Below are positions 1-7,845 of a stretch of 64,000 nucleotides of DNA, in pieces. The DNA comes from Jiella flava (lineage in GTDB: Bacteria > Pseudomonadota > Alphaproteobacteria > Rhizobiales > Rhizobiaceae). Every line of letters begins with the position of its first letter. The first letter of the stretch is position 1. Location of the stretch: assembly GCF_017349315.1 (NCBI RefSeq), contig NZ_JAFMPP010000007.1, forward strand, positions 1 through 64,000, read 5' to 3'. Both the position numbers and the translations under genes were made by a program. A model generated the notes under the pieces. That model worked only from the letters and a program-made list of their open reading frames with translations. It searched no databases and was not told where the DNA came from.

Positions 1-687
1 GACCGAACCTATGGTGCCCGTCGCGTCTGGCACGACGTGCTGGCCGAAGGGCTGTCCTGCGGCCTGCATCGTATTGAGAGGCTCATGCGTCAGAACGGGC
101 TGCGCGCCCGGCCGCGGCGTCGTGGTCTGCCGAAGGACACCGGCGAGCGAGCGCCAGTGTCGGACAACCTCTTCGATCGCGCCTTCGAGGCATCGGCACC
201 GAACCAGAAGTGGATCGCCGACTTCACCTATATCTGGACCGCCGAAGGTTGGCTTTACGTTGCCGCCGTCGTCGACCTGTTCTCCCGACGTGTCGTCGGC
301 TGGGCGATGAAGGCCGAAATGACGGCGCAACTCGCGACCGACGCTCTCATCATGGCGATTTGGCGCCGCGGCAAGCCGGACAGCCTGATGCACCACAGCG
401 ATCAGGGCAGCCAATATACGAGCGAGCAGTTCCAGCGCCTGATGGCCGATCACGGCATCACCTGCTCGATGAGCCGGTCGGGAAACGTCTGGGACAATGC
501 AGCGATGGAGAGCTTCTTCTCGTCGCTGAAAACCGAGCGGACAGCTCGCAAGGTCTATAGGACGAGGGATGACGCCAGGGCCGATGTGTTCGATTACATC
601 GAGCGCTTCTACAATCCCCAGCGACGGCACTCGACATTGGGCTATATGAGCCCCGTCGAGTTCGAGGAGAAAGCTATGTTAGCTTAA
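1..687 (+). CDS. IS3-family transposase OrfB, 5'-truncated by the window edge
   Basis: This is the integrase-core (rve) domain of an IS3-family transposase, which carries out DNA cleavage and strand transfer. The frame is open from base 1, so the GTG at 37 is not a true start. Counting from that GTG, the catalytic triad is D62 (ADFTYI), D122 (HHSDQGSQY) and E158 (NAAMESFF). The 35-residue D-to-E spacing is the D,D(35)E signature. The end, with FYNPQRRHSTLGYMSPVEFE, is the usual C-terminus of the IS3 group. A HTH_21-like segment (LMRQNGLRARPRRRG) precedes the core. OrfA, normally joined to OrfB by -1 frameshifting, is out of view. Confidence 0.93.
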   Translation, partial: DRTYGARRVWHDVLAEGLSCGLHRIERLMRQNGLRARPRRRGLPKDTGERAPVSDNLFDRAFEASAPNQKWIADFTYIWTAEGWLYVAAVVDLFSRRVVGWAMKAEMTAQLATDALIMAIWRRGKPDSLMHHSDQGSQYTSEQFQRLMADHGITCSMSRSGNVWDNAAMESFFSSLKTERTARKVYRTRDDARADVFDYIERFYNPQRRHSTLGYMSPVEFEEKAMLA

Positions 688-717
688 CTGCGTGTCCGAA
701 AAACCGGCAGCAGCTCA
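1..717 (+). mobile_element. IS3-family insertion sequence, right part only (left end outside window)
   Basis: The window opens inside an insertion sequence. It contains the C-terminal part of an IS3-type DDE transposase and, after the stop at 687, a likely right terminal repeat at about 693-717, starting TGTCCGAAAAACCGG and ending in CA, as IS3 elements do. The left terminus, OrfA and the start of OrfB are outside the window. Downstream, a phosphoribosyltransferase-like reading frame has no start codon of its own, which places the insertion inside that gene. The exact terminus and the target duplication cannot be confirmed without the left end. Confidence 0.85.
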
Positions 718-1356
718 ATTGACGATCTGACGCGGCCGGATCACTTCTGGCTCGCGCCGGCGGATCAATGCCTCTTTCTCGGCGAGTATACGGCACGCAA
801 GGGATTTAGCTTCAGCGCGACCAACAACGTCGTACTGAACTTCAAGAAGTCCGTCGACCGGCGCGGCCGTCCGGAATGGCAGTACAAGGAAAGGGCGATC
901 ACCAACGTGGCGCAGGCCTTCCGCGACGCGATCTCGGCCGACTGGCTCGCCGCGGCGACGCTGGTACCGGTCCCCCCCTCAAAGGCCAAGACCGATCCCC
1001 TTTACGATGATCGCCTGGTGCGCATGCTGCGCGGCATTCCGGCCCCGCGCCCGCTCGATATCCGCGAGTTGATCGTCCAACTACAGTCGATGGATGCCGC
1101 TCATGATGCGGACGTGCGGCCTACGCCGGACGATATCGCTGCCGGCTACCATGTGGACGAGCGCCTGACGCAGCCCGCACCGTCGACCATCGCGATTTTC
1201 GACGACGTGATGACCACGGGCGCGCACTACGTCGCCGCCCGGCAGGTGCTCGCGGCGCTGTTTCCGCAGGCGACGATCTTCGGCTTCTTCATCGCGCGCC
1301 GCGTTCCAGAGACGACGGATTTCAGCGTGTTCTTCGACAATCTCGATGATGAATAG
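718..1356 (+). pseudogene. Phosphoribosyltransferase-like gene, 5' end lost to the IS3 insertion
   Basis: The frame is open from directly after the IS end to the stop at 1354-1356, about 212 residues, with no ATG or GTG before 907, so the true N-terminus was displaced by the insertion. Near the C-terminus STIAIFDDVMTTGAHYVAAR matches the PRPP-binding loop of type I phosphoribosyltransferases (hydrophobic strand, two acidic residues, then TTG), as in ComF and Pyr-type enzymes. LVPVPPSKAK earlier resembles the conserved ComF-like strand. The substrate is unknown. Its position on an integrated element with toxin-antitoxin genes makes a role in element biology or conflict possible, but that is inference. 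A shorter protein from GTG 907 would lose about 63 residues. Confidence 0.6.
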
Positions 1357-1379
1357 GCCGGCCACGGCTCGGCGCCTTT

Positions 1380-1858
1380 CTAGACGCCTTCGGCGCGGTA
1401 GAGCCGTCCCCATAGCGCGACCCCATCGGGGGAGGATTCAACGGCGACAAGCCGGTTGTGGATGAGACGAACCGCCGTGCCAGAGCCCGCGAACTTCGGC
1501 AGGGCGCTCCAGAAAAGGACCTGATCGACGAACTCCGGCCACCCGTGGAACAGCGCTAGGCTCAGGCCGAAGCCGGCCGTCCACTGCGCGAGATGCGCCC
1601 CATGTCGAGCGCCGGCTGCCGGTCGCTCACCATGACGACGGCAGCCTCAAGCACTCCCATATCGATGCATTTCTTGCCGAATATCTGCACGTCGAACGCC
1701 GCAACGGGCTTGTCGCGGACCTCGATCGCCTTATCCCACGCTGTGGGATTTCCTGCGGCGCAAACGCACACGTCGCCGGGGTATTTTCTGTCATCGAACC
1801 ATCCGGCGATTTTCTCCAGAGCCGTCACGGCGTCCGGAACGGGGTGGAGCGCCTCCAT
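1380..1858 (-). pseudogene. Unknown small gene, apparently frameshifted
   Basis: A minus-strand frame from ATG 1858 to a stop at 1562-1564 encodes 98 residues containing KYPGDVCVCAAGNPTAWDKA. A second minus-strand frame, one step away, continues to a stop at 1380-1382 and encodes FGLSLALFHGWPEFVDQVLF and then SALPKFAGSGTAVRLIHNRL, which reads as a natural C-terminus. Together they would make one protein of about 150 residues broken by a single-base change somewhere around 1570-1610. It converges with the phosphoribosyltransferase-like gene, 24 bp apart. I recognise no family. A real lesion, a sequencing error or two unrelated frames are all possible. Confidence 0.4.
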
Positions 1859-2103
1859 TTCAATCGAACAGCCAGCATGAGCCCTTTAGGCTTGGAGGTC
1901 GACCAGACTGCGCCATCGAGATGGCGGCCAGTTCACTTGCGGCCCGTTCGCATCATCATCGGATAGAAGGCCTGATGGCTTTGGGGATAGCGGAGGATCA
2001 AAGGAGGTCACTGAAACGCTTGTATGTGCGCTGAACGCGCGTTTAGTTGACGTTTGACCCGCAAATGTGAGAGCGTGAAATGTAAAAAATATGGAACGGC
2101 GCT

Positions 2104-2382
2104 ATGGCGAGCACACGCGATGCGAAGATGGTCAAACGGCTGAATACGACGTTGCCCGACCCGCTGGCGCTGTACGTCGGTGAGATCACCGGCAAGGGAT
2201 CGCTCTATGAAACACCGAGCGAATTCATCCGCGATCTGGTGCGCAGGCACATGGAAAAGACGATGGAACAAGAGCGTAGCGACATTCACGCTCTGCTGTC
2301 CCAATCGCTACGAGAGAACGATTACTCCGCACTTACGGATGCCGACCTAGCCGATGCCCGCAAAATGGCGGCAGGCGAATAG
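2104..2382 (+). CDS. ParD/CopG-like ribbon-helix-helix antitoxin
   Basis: This 92-residue protein is the predicted antitoxin of a type II module. The N-terminal half (MVKRLNTTLPDPLALYVGEI) is a beta strand followed by helix 1 of a ribbon-helix-helix fold, and TPSEFIRDLVRRHMEK is helix 2, which normally dimerises and binds the operator. The acidic C-terminal half, rich in E and D, is the usual toxin-neutralising tail. It ends 6 bp before the toxin gene, so the pair is co-transcribed. Such antitoxins usually autorepress their promoter. AT-rich sequence at 2047-2090 with TTGACG and TTGACC is the likely promoter region, without a clear -10. Confidence 0.82.
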   Translation: MASTRDAKMVKRLNTTLPDPLALYVGEITGKGSLYETPSEFIRDLVRRHMEKTMEQERSDIHALLSQSLRENDYSALTDADLADARKMAAGE

Positions 2383-2388
2383 GCGCCA

Positions 2389-2706
2389 ATGTCCCCAATT
2401 ATCCGCAGCGCACTTTTCAAACGCCAGTTGATTGAAATTACGTCCGGCTATCGCGTTCGCGCCGGATCGAAGATTGCCCTACAATTCGTTGACCAGATCG
2501 AGGCCGGCGTTCGCTTTATCGTCGCAAAACCGTTGGCCTGCAAGGTCTATGCGCGCGTTGAGGGCAGGGAGTTCCGCAAGTGGGGGCTACAGGATTTCCC
2601 CGTTTCGATCTTCTTCCGGCTTGAGGGCGAAGACGCCATAATTCTCGAAGCTCTTTATGCTCACCGCATGAACATCGCAGCGCGTTTGCCGAAGGACGTT
2701 GAATAA
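2389..2706 (+). CDS. ParE/RelE-superfamily toxin
   Basis: This 105-residue protein lies directly downstream of the antitoxin and has the layout of a ParE/RelE toxin: an N-terminal helical hairpin (SALFKRQLIEITSGYRVRAG), a central basic part, and C-terminal strands FPVSIFFRLEGEDAIILEAL ending in a short basic tail. ParE members inhibit DNA gyrase and RelE members cleave mRNA on the ribosome; I cannot tell which applies here. The final AHRMNIAARLPKDV resembles the C-terminus of ParE-type proteins. Order and spacing (antitoxin first, 6 bp gap) support a functional toxin-antitoxin operon that may stabilise the integrated element. Confidence 0.8.
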   Translation: MSPIIRSALFKRQLIEITSGYRVRAGSKIALQFVDQIEAGVRFIVAKPLACKVYARVEGREFRKWGLQDFPVSIFFRLEGEDAIILEALYAHRMNIAARLPKDVE

Positions 2707-2743
2707 CTTGGCCAGCTTGTGGGATCGTAACGGCCCGCACAAT

Positions 2744-3020
2744 TCACTTATTTTCTGTTGTTTTCCAACAATTTTCAGACGGTGATCGTGCCTTGTCATG
2801 CCGAGAAAACCTATATTCGTTAGCCTCTTTGAATTCTCGAAGGCAGATACGCACAATTTCGGACTGGGACGTGTTGATGTCCTTTGCTGCAATGGAAACC
2901 CATTCCTGAATATCATCATCAAGTGTGATCTGAACTGGCCCCCCTTTCGATGGCGCAGATATGGCCGGCCTTCGAGCCTAAAGGGCCCATGTCGGCAGTC
3001 CGGTCAAAACGGCGGGTCAT
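2744..3020 (-). pseudogene. Ribbon-helix-helix (CopG/Arc-like) protein, frameshifted at a run of six G
   Basis: On the minus strand one frame from ATG 3020 encodes MTRRFDRTADMG and then GSKAGHICAIERG. After a run of six G (six C at 2939-2944 on the plus strand) the following frame continues PVQITLDDDIQEWVSIAAKD and INTSQSEIVRICLREFKEAN to a stop at 2744-2746. The second part is a clear ribbon-helix-helix core: a VQITLDDD strand, helix 1 and helix 2. Neither part has a good start and stop alone, so one G has probably been gained or lost. The joined protein would be about 90 residues. No toxin partner is visible beside it. Confidence 0.5.
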
Positions 3021-3116
3021 CGGCCACGTTGGTGGTTGGCATGGCGTTGCCCGCTTCAACTCCGGCACAAAGGCTTTGCATAGTGATGGCGATTGCCTGC
3101 AGGACGCGTAAGGCTT

Positions 3117-4445
3117 TCACAGACTGACGGCGATCTTCGTCAGCCATTCGAGCTTGAGTTCGAGCTTCGGGCCTTTGCCATAGGCTGGCCTTGAAAATTT
3201 ATGCCCCATCAAAGCGGCGTCGACGATGTCGGGCGCCGAGGCGTCGGTCAGACGGTCCTTGAAAGCGTGACGCAGCGAATAGAGCGTGTGCCGCTCGCTC
3301 TCGCGCAGGTCGTTCGTCGCAAAGAATTTGTTGACGGCCGCCGACAGCGATCCGGACTTGTCGCGATATCGGCCGGCGGCCGTCGTCAAAATCTTCGCGC
3401 CTTCGAGCGCGACGCCGACCAGCGGCGTCTGGCGGCGCGAATATTTGGTCTTGAGGCTGTAGCCCTTATAAGGCTCGACTGAGATGTGCGGGATGTCATG
3501 ATCCAGCCGGATATCCTCAGGGCGCAGATGAATAATCTCGATCGGCCGGCACCCGGTCTCGATCATCACCAGCACGAGGCCGCGGGCATCGTCATTTAGC
3601 CCGGCGAGCGCGCCATCGGCGAGCAGCCGCTCGCGGATGAACCCGGTCGAAAACGGCGGTGGCGATTCCGACGCGCTTTTGAAGCGAAGCCCCTGGAAGC
3701 GGCGACCGAGATCGAGGTCGAGCCGATCCGAAACCGTCCCGATCATCGTGGCGACATAGGCGATGTCTTTGTTCGGAGTCTCCATAGCGAGATCGTCCTC
3801 GACGATCCGGTCAGACCACCAGGCGCGAAACGCGATCGCGTCGGCGCGCGTCAGATCGGCGACCGGTTTATCGCCCACCACGCCGATCAGGTTGCGGATC
3901 GCCCGCAGCCGCGGCAGTCGCCACTTGTGCATCTGCCCTGGCGACTTGTCACGCCGCTCCTCTCGGGTCAGTTCCTCGTAGGTTTCCAAGAGTGTCGACA
4001 GAACGAGGCCCGGTTCGGCTTCGCCCCCGAGCAGAGCGCGCGCTGGCTGATCGTGCGCCGGCAACGGCCGCTTTGCGCCGTGATGGCTCGCGCGCCATTG
4101 CTGCAGCGCATTGATCCGCTCCAGGACAGTGTCGAGATCCTCGTGCGTGATCGCGCTGAGCGGCTGATAGGCGAAGCCGGCCGCCCTGGCGAAGTCGATC
4201 GCCGCTCGGTACCGCGCTTTGGCGTCCGGCTCGCTGCCTCGCACGAGCGCCTGCCAATAGGCCTCTGTCTCCGCATTGATCCGGTCCCGCAAGACAATTG
4301 CCGCGGCGACGTCGTCCGTTTCGCAGGAGACATCGACGAACACCCGCTCGTCGACATGGGCATAGCGTTTCGGCACGCGGCGCCAATAATGAATACGCTT
4401 GCCGCGTCGAACGAGCCATTTCGGCAGAGCGTCTCCCCGGGCCAT
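3117..4445 (-). CDS. Tyrosine recombinase (phage/genomic-island integrase)
   Basis: This 442-residue site-specific recombinase probably integrates and excises the element occupying 1-4618. Residues about 1-130 form a DUF6538/arm-binding-like N-terminus (LPKWLVRRGKRIHYWRRVP), about 145-245 a SAM-like core-binding domain, and 265-442 the catalytic domain. Visible catalytic residues are R300 (ETGCRPIEI), R392 and H393 (LYSLRHAF), G414-H415 (LMGHKFS) and the likely nucleophile Y422 (AYGKG). The usual first His of the HxxR box is Tyr here. The gene starts 172 bp from the 3' end of tRNA-Ser and points away from it, the standard layout for tRNA-targeting islands. Three 12-bp repeats lie just upstream. 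Confidence 0.93.
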   Translation of the reverse strand: MARGDALPKWLVRRGKRIHYWRRVPKRYAHVDERVFVDVSCETDDVAAAIVLRDRINAETEAYWQALVRGSEPDAKARYRAAIDFARAAGFAYQPLSAITHEDLDTVLERINALQQWRASHHGAKRPLPAHDQPARALLGGEAEPGLVLSTLLETYEELTREERRDKSPGQMHKWRLPRLRAIRNLIGVVGDKPVADLTRADAIAFRAWWSDRIVEDDLAMETPNKDIAYVATMIGTVSDRLDLDLGRRFQGLRFKSASESPPPFSTGFIRERLLADGALAGLNDDARGLVLVMIETGCRPIEIIHLRPEDIRLDHDIPHISVEPYKGYSLKTKYSRRQTPLVGVALEGAKILTTAAGRYRDKSGSLSAAVNKFFATNDLRESERHTLYSLRHAFKDRLTDASAPDIVDAALMGHKFSRPAYGKGPKLELKLEWLTKIAVSL

Positions 4446-4483
4446 CTCAGGACCCGCGCCGATCGATCATGTGCCCCGCGTCC

Positions 4484-4519
4484 TGTTAGGCCGATTGTTA
4501 GGCGATTTGTTAGGCGATT
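4484..4519. repeat. Three tandem 12-bp repeats between integrase and tRNA-Ser (candidate integrase arm sites)
   Basis: Three abutting 12-base units occur at 4484-4495 (TGTTAGGCCGAT), 4496-4507 (TGTTAGGCGATT) and 4508-4519 (TGTTAGGCGATT). The last two are identical. They lie between the integrase start (4445) and the tRNA 3' end (4618), where arm-type integrase or excisionase sites are expected, and could also overlap the integrase promoter. The repeat is seen directly; the binding role is inference. Confidence 0.7.
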
Positions 4520-4617
4520 TTTTCCGTCGCCTCAACCTGTTTTGCGTCTGAAACTCCGATAAATCAAGGTTACCAGTCGCTTGATGCCGATCCGGTCAGG
4601 ACCGTCTTCCTCACAAG

Positions 4618-4707
4618 TGGCGGATGGGGTGGGATTCGAACCCACGAGACGGTCTCCCGCCTGCCGGTTTTCAAGACCGGTGCCTTCAACCGCTCGGCCA
4701 CCCATCC
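4618..4707 (-). tRNA. tRNA-Ser (anticodon UGA)
   Basis: The minus strand folds as a 90-nt serine tRNA with an encoded CCA end (TGG at 4618-4620 on the plus strand). The acceptor strands GGATGGG and CCCATCC pair fully, the anticodon loop reads CTTGAAA (anticodon TGA), there is a long class II variable arm, and the T-loop is GGTTCGAATCC. The 3' half is the likely attachment site of the element to the left, and the intact gene has been kept on this side. Confidence 0.96.
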
Positions 4708-4708
4708 C

Positions 4709-5295
4709 GCGGGCATGCCTTAACCGGGTAGGGCACTGAAAGGCAAGCGCGGCGAGGGCGAGAAACGGGTGCCGATCGGCGGCGCGACGCCAAGCGGTGG
4801 GCCGCTCGGGGCGGCATGCGCCACGATCAATGGCGGAGGATTGCGGGGCAATCGACGTCCGGCGGCCGATTGTAACAATTTGTGAAGTCAGCGCCAATCC
4901 AGCCGGAAAGTCGCGAGAATACGGCGTTAATGGGGCGGCGGCCGCAAGATTGCCATATTTTCGTCAGCCCGTTGTCGGAAAAGTGCCGGCCGAGCATCCC
5001 TTCGATTTTTCTAACCGATTGAAAAAACAACTATTTTTTCCGTGATTGCTGACGAAACGGCAAGCGCGCTGGCAAAATCATGGTGAATCCGAGTTTGTGA
5101 TGCGAATACAACAGTCAACCCTCATCCTCCGATAGCATCGCCGCAAAGCGCCAAACCCCTATGATTGCCGAAGAAAGCGAGTTTGTTACATGGTTGTTTC
5201 ACGGTCATGAACGGTGTGGGGACATCGGATCTTGCGGCCGTGAAAATTGCCTTGAGACAACTCAACAAAAAACGACGAAATACGGTGGGGGTGTC
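4709..5295. other. Non-coding stretch between tRNA-Ser and rlpA
   Basis: I see no supported gene in these 587 bases. Reading frames here are short and lack coding character. It must hold the promoters of tRNA-Ser (minus) and rlpA (plus). A weak A/T hairpin at about 5019-5040 (GAAAAAA and TTTTTTC around CAACTA) lies in the most AT-rich patch, but no promoter matches the consensus well enough to call. Confidence 0.6.
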
Positions 5296-6441
5296 ATGGT
5301 TCGGAGCGGGGGGGTCGGCCGAGGGTCGGCGGGCTTTTGTGTCTTGGGGATTGCGGCGAGCGCCATGTTCGCTGGCTGCAGCGGGTCCGGATCGGGGAGC
5401 GGCTCGCCGCTCGAACAGCTGGCCGAGCTGTCGACGACAGTAAAATTCGACAGCAAGAGCTATGGCGTGCCGGCGAGCCCGCGCGTCACCAATCTGCGCT
5501 CGGTGCGCAAAGGCGGTGGCCGCGTCCAGATCGGCAAGCCCTACAAGGTCAAGGGCAAGTGGTATTATCCCAAGGAGCAGCCGGGCTACGTCAAGCTCGG
5601 CAAGGCCTCCTGGTATGGACCGAACTTCCATGGCCGCCTGACCGCCAATGGCGAAGTCTACGACATGCATGGCCTGTCGGCCGCCCATAAGACCTTCCCG
5701 CTGCCATCCTATGCGATGGTCACCAATCTGAAGAACGGCAACACGCTGATGGTGCGGGTCAACGATCGTGGGCCTTATGCCGACGGGCGGGTGATCGACC
5801 TGTCATCCGAGGCCGCCGATCTGCTGGGCTTTAAGTCCGCCGGCACCGCCGATGTGAAGGTCGAATATGTCGGCCGCGCGCCGCTCGAGGGCGATGATAC
5901 CAAGATGTTGATGGCCAGCTTCAAGCCGGGCGAGGGTGGCTCAAGCCTGACGCCGGATACGGTGATGATGGCTGCTGTCCAGTCGCGGCCGGCGACGACT
6001 GCAGGCGCTGGCGCCGGGATCGCTGTTGCCAATGCCTATGGCGAGGATCTGCCGGGCGTTCAAACACCGGGCCTGCCGGTTCCGACCGCGCGGCCGGCGT
6101 CGGCAGATCAGAATTTCGGGACGTCATTGTTCCGCAGCTCCTTTGCCGAAGAGACGGCCGGCAATGGCGCGGCATCCGCGCTGACCAATTTGGCCGCCTC
6201 CGCGCCCGGCCGAGCGATCGCGGCCATTGCGCCCGGCGAGACGATCGAGGTCGGCACTGTCGACGCGGCCATGCTGGAGCGGGTGAAGGCCGTTGCCTTC
6301 GGGCAGGGGGCGCTGAGCGTCGAGACTGCTGCTGATGCCTATGCAGCCAAGATCGCCGTTCGTCCCGATGCCGATACCGATCGGCTGTTAAAGCGGCTCT
6401 GGGAAATCGGCGCTGAGGACGCCTTCGTTCTGCGCAACTGA
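5296..6441 (+). CDS. rlpA: RlpA-like septal ring lytic transglycosylase lipoprotein
   Basis: RlpA is an outer-membrane lipoprotein whose double-psi beta-barrel cleaves peptidoglycan strands lacking stem peptides, often at the division site. I place the start at ATG 5296 because it gives a proper lipoprotein signal: GVGRGSAGFCVLGIAA then the lipobox FAGC, with the lipidated Cys at residue 28. The barrel occupies roughly residues 95-195, with GKASWYGPNFHGRLTANGE, LPSYAMVTNLKNGN, VRVNDRGPYADGRVIDLS and its invariant Asp. A low-complexity Ala-rich stretch follows, and the last 35 residues (AAKIAVRPDADTDRLLKRLW) look like a degenerate SPOR-type fold. The neighbouring carboxypeptidase gene also acts on peptidoglycan. 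Confidence 0.92.
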   Translation: MVRSGGVGRGSAGFCVLGIAASAMFAGCSGSGSGSGSPLEQLAELSTTVKFDSKSYGVPASPRVTNLRSVRKGGGRVQIGKPYKVKGKWYYPKEQPGYVKLGKASWYGPNFHGRLTANGEVYDMHGLSAAHKTFPLPSYAMVTNLKNGNTLMVRVNDRGPYADGRVIDLSSEAADLLGFKSAGTADVKVEYVGRAPLEGDDTKMLMASFKPGEGGSSLTPDTVMMAAVQSRPATTAGAGAGIAVANAYGEDLPGVQTPGLPVPTARPASADQNFGTSLFRSSFAEETAGNGAASALTNLAASAPGRAIAAIAPGETIEVGTVDAAMLERVKAVAFGQGALSVETAADAYAAKIAVRPDADTDRLLKRLWEIGAEDAFVLRN

Positions 6442-6603
6442 CGCAGGGCGATCGCGGCGTTCCCCGCCGCTGAGCGCCGGACGGATCGCGGGACGCGCCG
6501 AACGGACGGCCGGGGTGGCCGTGGCGCGACACGCCGTCTCGATCTTTTCATCGATGGTGGTGAGGGCTTGCACCGGGACGCGGGCGAACGGTAACGGAGG
6601 CGG

Positions 6604-7830
6604 ATGACCAAAGCGCAGCTCCCATGCCCAGCACCGCAGACGCGAGCGTCCCTCGTTGCACCGCTTCGCGCCGCATTGGTTCTTGCTCTTCTGGTCAGCG
6701 CTGGCATGCCGCGCGCCTTTGCCCAGGAGACGCCCAAGTCGGCCATGGAGACCGCCGCTGATGAAGCGCTGCTGGTCGACGGCAAAACCGGCACGATCCT
6801 CCTGCAGAAAAATCCCGACAAGCCGTTTCCGCCGGCTTCGCTCGCCAAGATGATGACCATCGAGGTGGTGTTCGAGGCGGTGCGGTCGGGCAGGATCGCT
6901 CTCGACACCGAATTTCCGATCAGCGTTCACGCCTGGCGCACCGGCGGCGCGCCCTCCGGCACCTCGACGATGTTCGCCAAGGTGCGCTCCACCGTGGCGG
7001 TGTCGGATCTCATCCGCGGCGCCATCATCCAGTCGGCCAACGACGCCTGCATCGCGCTTGCGGAAGGAATTGCCGGATCGGAAGAGGCGTTTGCCAAGCT
7101 GATGAATGCGCGAGCAGAAAGACTGGGGCTGACGAACTCGCATTTCGTCAACGCCACCGGCTTACCCGCGGAGGGTCAGCACGTCACGGTTCGCGATCTG
7201 GTGATCCTCGCCCGGCACATCCGCACCACCTATCCGAAACTCTATGCCGTCTATGCAGAGCCGAACTTCACCTGGAACAAAATCTTTCAGCGCAACCGCA
7301 ATCCGCTGTTGAAGATGGACATCGGCGCCGATGGAATGGAGACCGGATACACCGAAGCCTCCGGCTACGCCTTGCTCGGGGTGACGGATCGCGACGACCG
7401 GGTGACCTATCTCGCCATGAGCGGGCTGAAGAGTTCGCGCGATCGCTCGCAGGAGGCCCGCCGACTGCTCGATTGGGCGCAGGAGTCGTTCAAGATGCGC
7501 GACCTTTATCGGGGCGGCGAGACGGTGGGCTCGGCCGAGGTCTTCGGCGGCGCGGCAAGCAGCGTGCCGCTGGTCGCGCCGCGGCCGATCGCAGCGCTGG
7601 TGCCCCAAAATGAGGGCGAGCGCGTCTCCGGCGAAATCCGCTATAATGGCCCCTTAGCGGCGCCTGTCGAAAAGGGCACGACGATCGCGTATCTCGATGT
7701 CATGGTCGATGGCGGCAAGGTGTTGAGTGAACCGCTCGTCGCCGGCACACGTGTCGCCAACGGAACCTTCACCGATCGCGCCTTCGGCGCGCTGCGCGAG
7801 CTGGCTTTCGGCTGGCTGCGGGCATTTTGA
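6604..7830 (+). CDS. D-alanyl-D-alanine carboxypeptidase (peptidase S11) with an altered KTG box
   Basis: Penicillin-binding carboxypeptidases of this family remove the terminal D-Ala of peptidoglycan pentapeptides in the periplasm. A signal peptide (about residues 1-40, ending PRAFA-QE) is followed by the SxxK motif S79-LA-K82 and the SxN motif S144-A-N146. The third motif, normally KTG, reads E246-T-G (DGMETGYTEASGY), so the conserved basic residue is replaced by Glu; the codon is GAG at 7339. The C-terminal domain (about 285-380) is the usual PBP5_C all-beta stalk. GGAGG sits 6 bases before ATG. It follows rlpA by 162 bp and leads into tmk. Whether the enzyme is active is uncertain. Confidence 0.9.
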   Translation: MTKAQLPCPAPQTRASLVAPLRAALVLALLVSAGMPRAFAQETPKSAMETAADEALLVDGKTGTILLQKNPDKPFPPASLAKMMTIEVVFEAVRSGRIALDTEFPISVHAWRTGGAPSGTSTMFAKVRSTVAVSDLIRGAIIQSANDACIALAEGIAGSEEAFAKLMNARAERLGLTNSHFVNATGLPAEGQHVTVRDLVILARHIRTTYPKLYAVYAEPNFTWNKIFQRNRNPLLKMDIGADGMETGYTEASGYALLGVTDRDDRVTYLAMSGLKSSRDRSQEARRLLDWAQESFKMRDLYRGGETVGSAEVFGGAASSVPLVAPRPIAALVPQNEGERVSGEIRYNGPLAAPVEKGTTIAYLDVMVDGGKVLSEPLVAGTRVANGTFTDRAFGALRELAFGWLRAF

Positions 7831-7845
7831 GACGAACGGGACGTC

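Noticed and set aside
2798-3127. A 109-codon plus-strand frame beside the integrase
   Set aside because: It is opposite the ribbon-helix-helix core, which has real family similarity, and its own product resembles nothing.
4532-4897. A 121-codon minus-strand frame across tRNA-Ser
   Set aside because: It is simply a translation through the tRNA gene and has no coding character.
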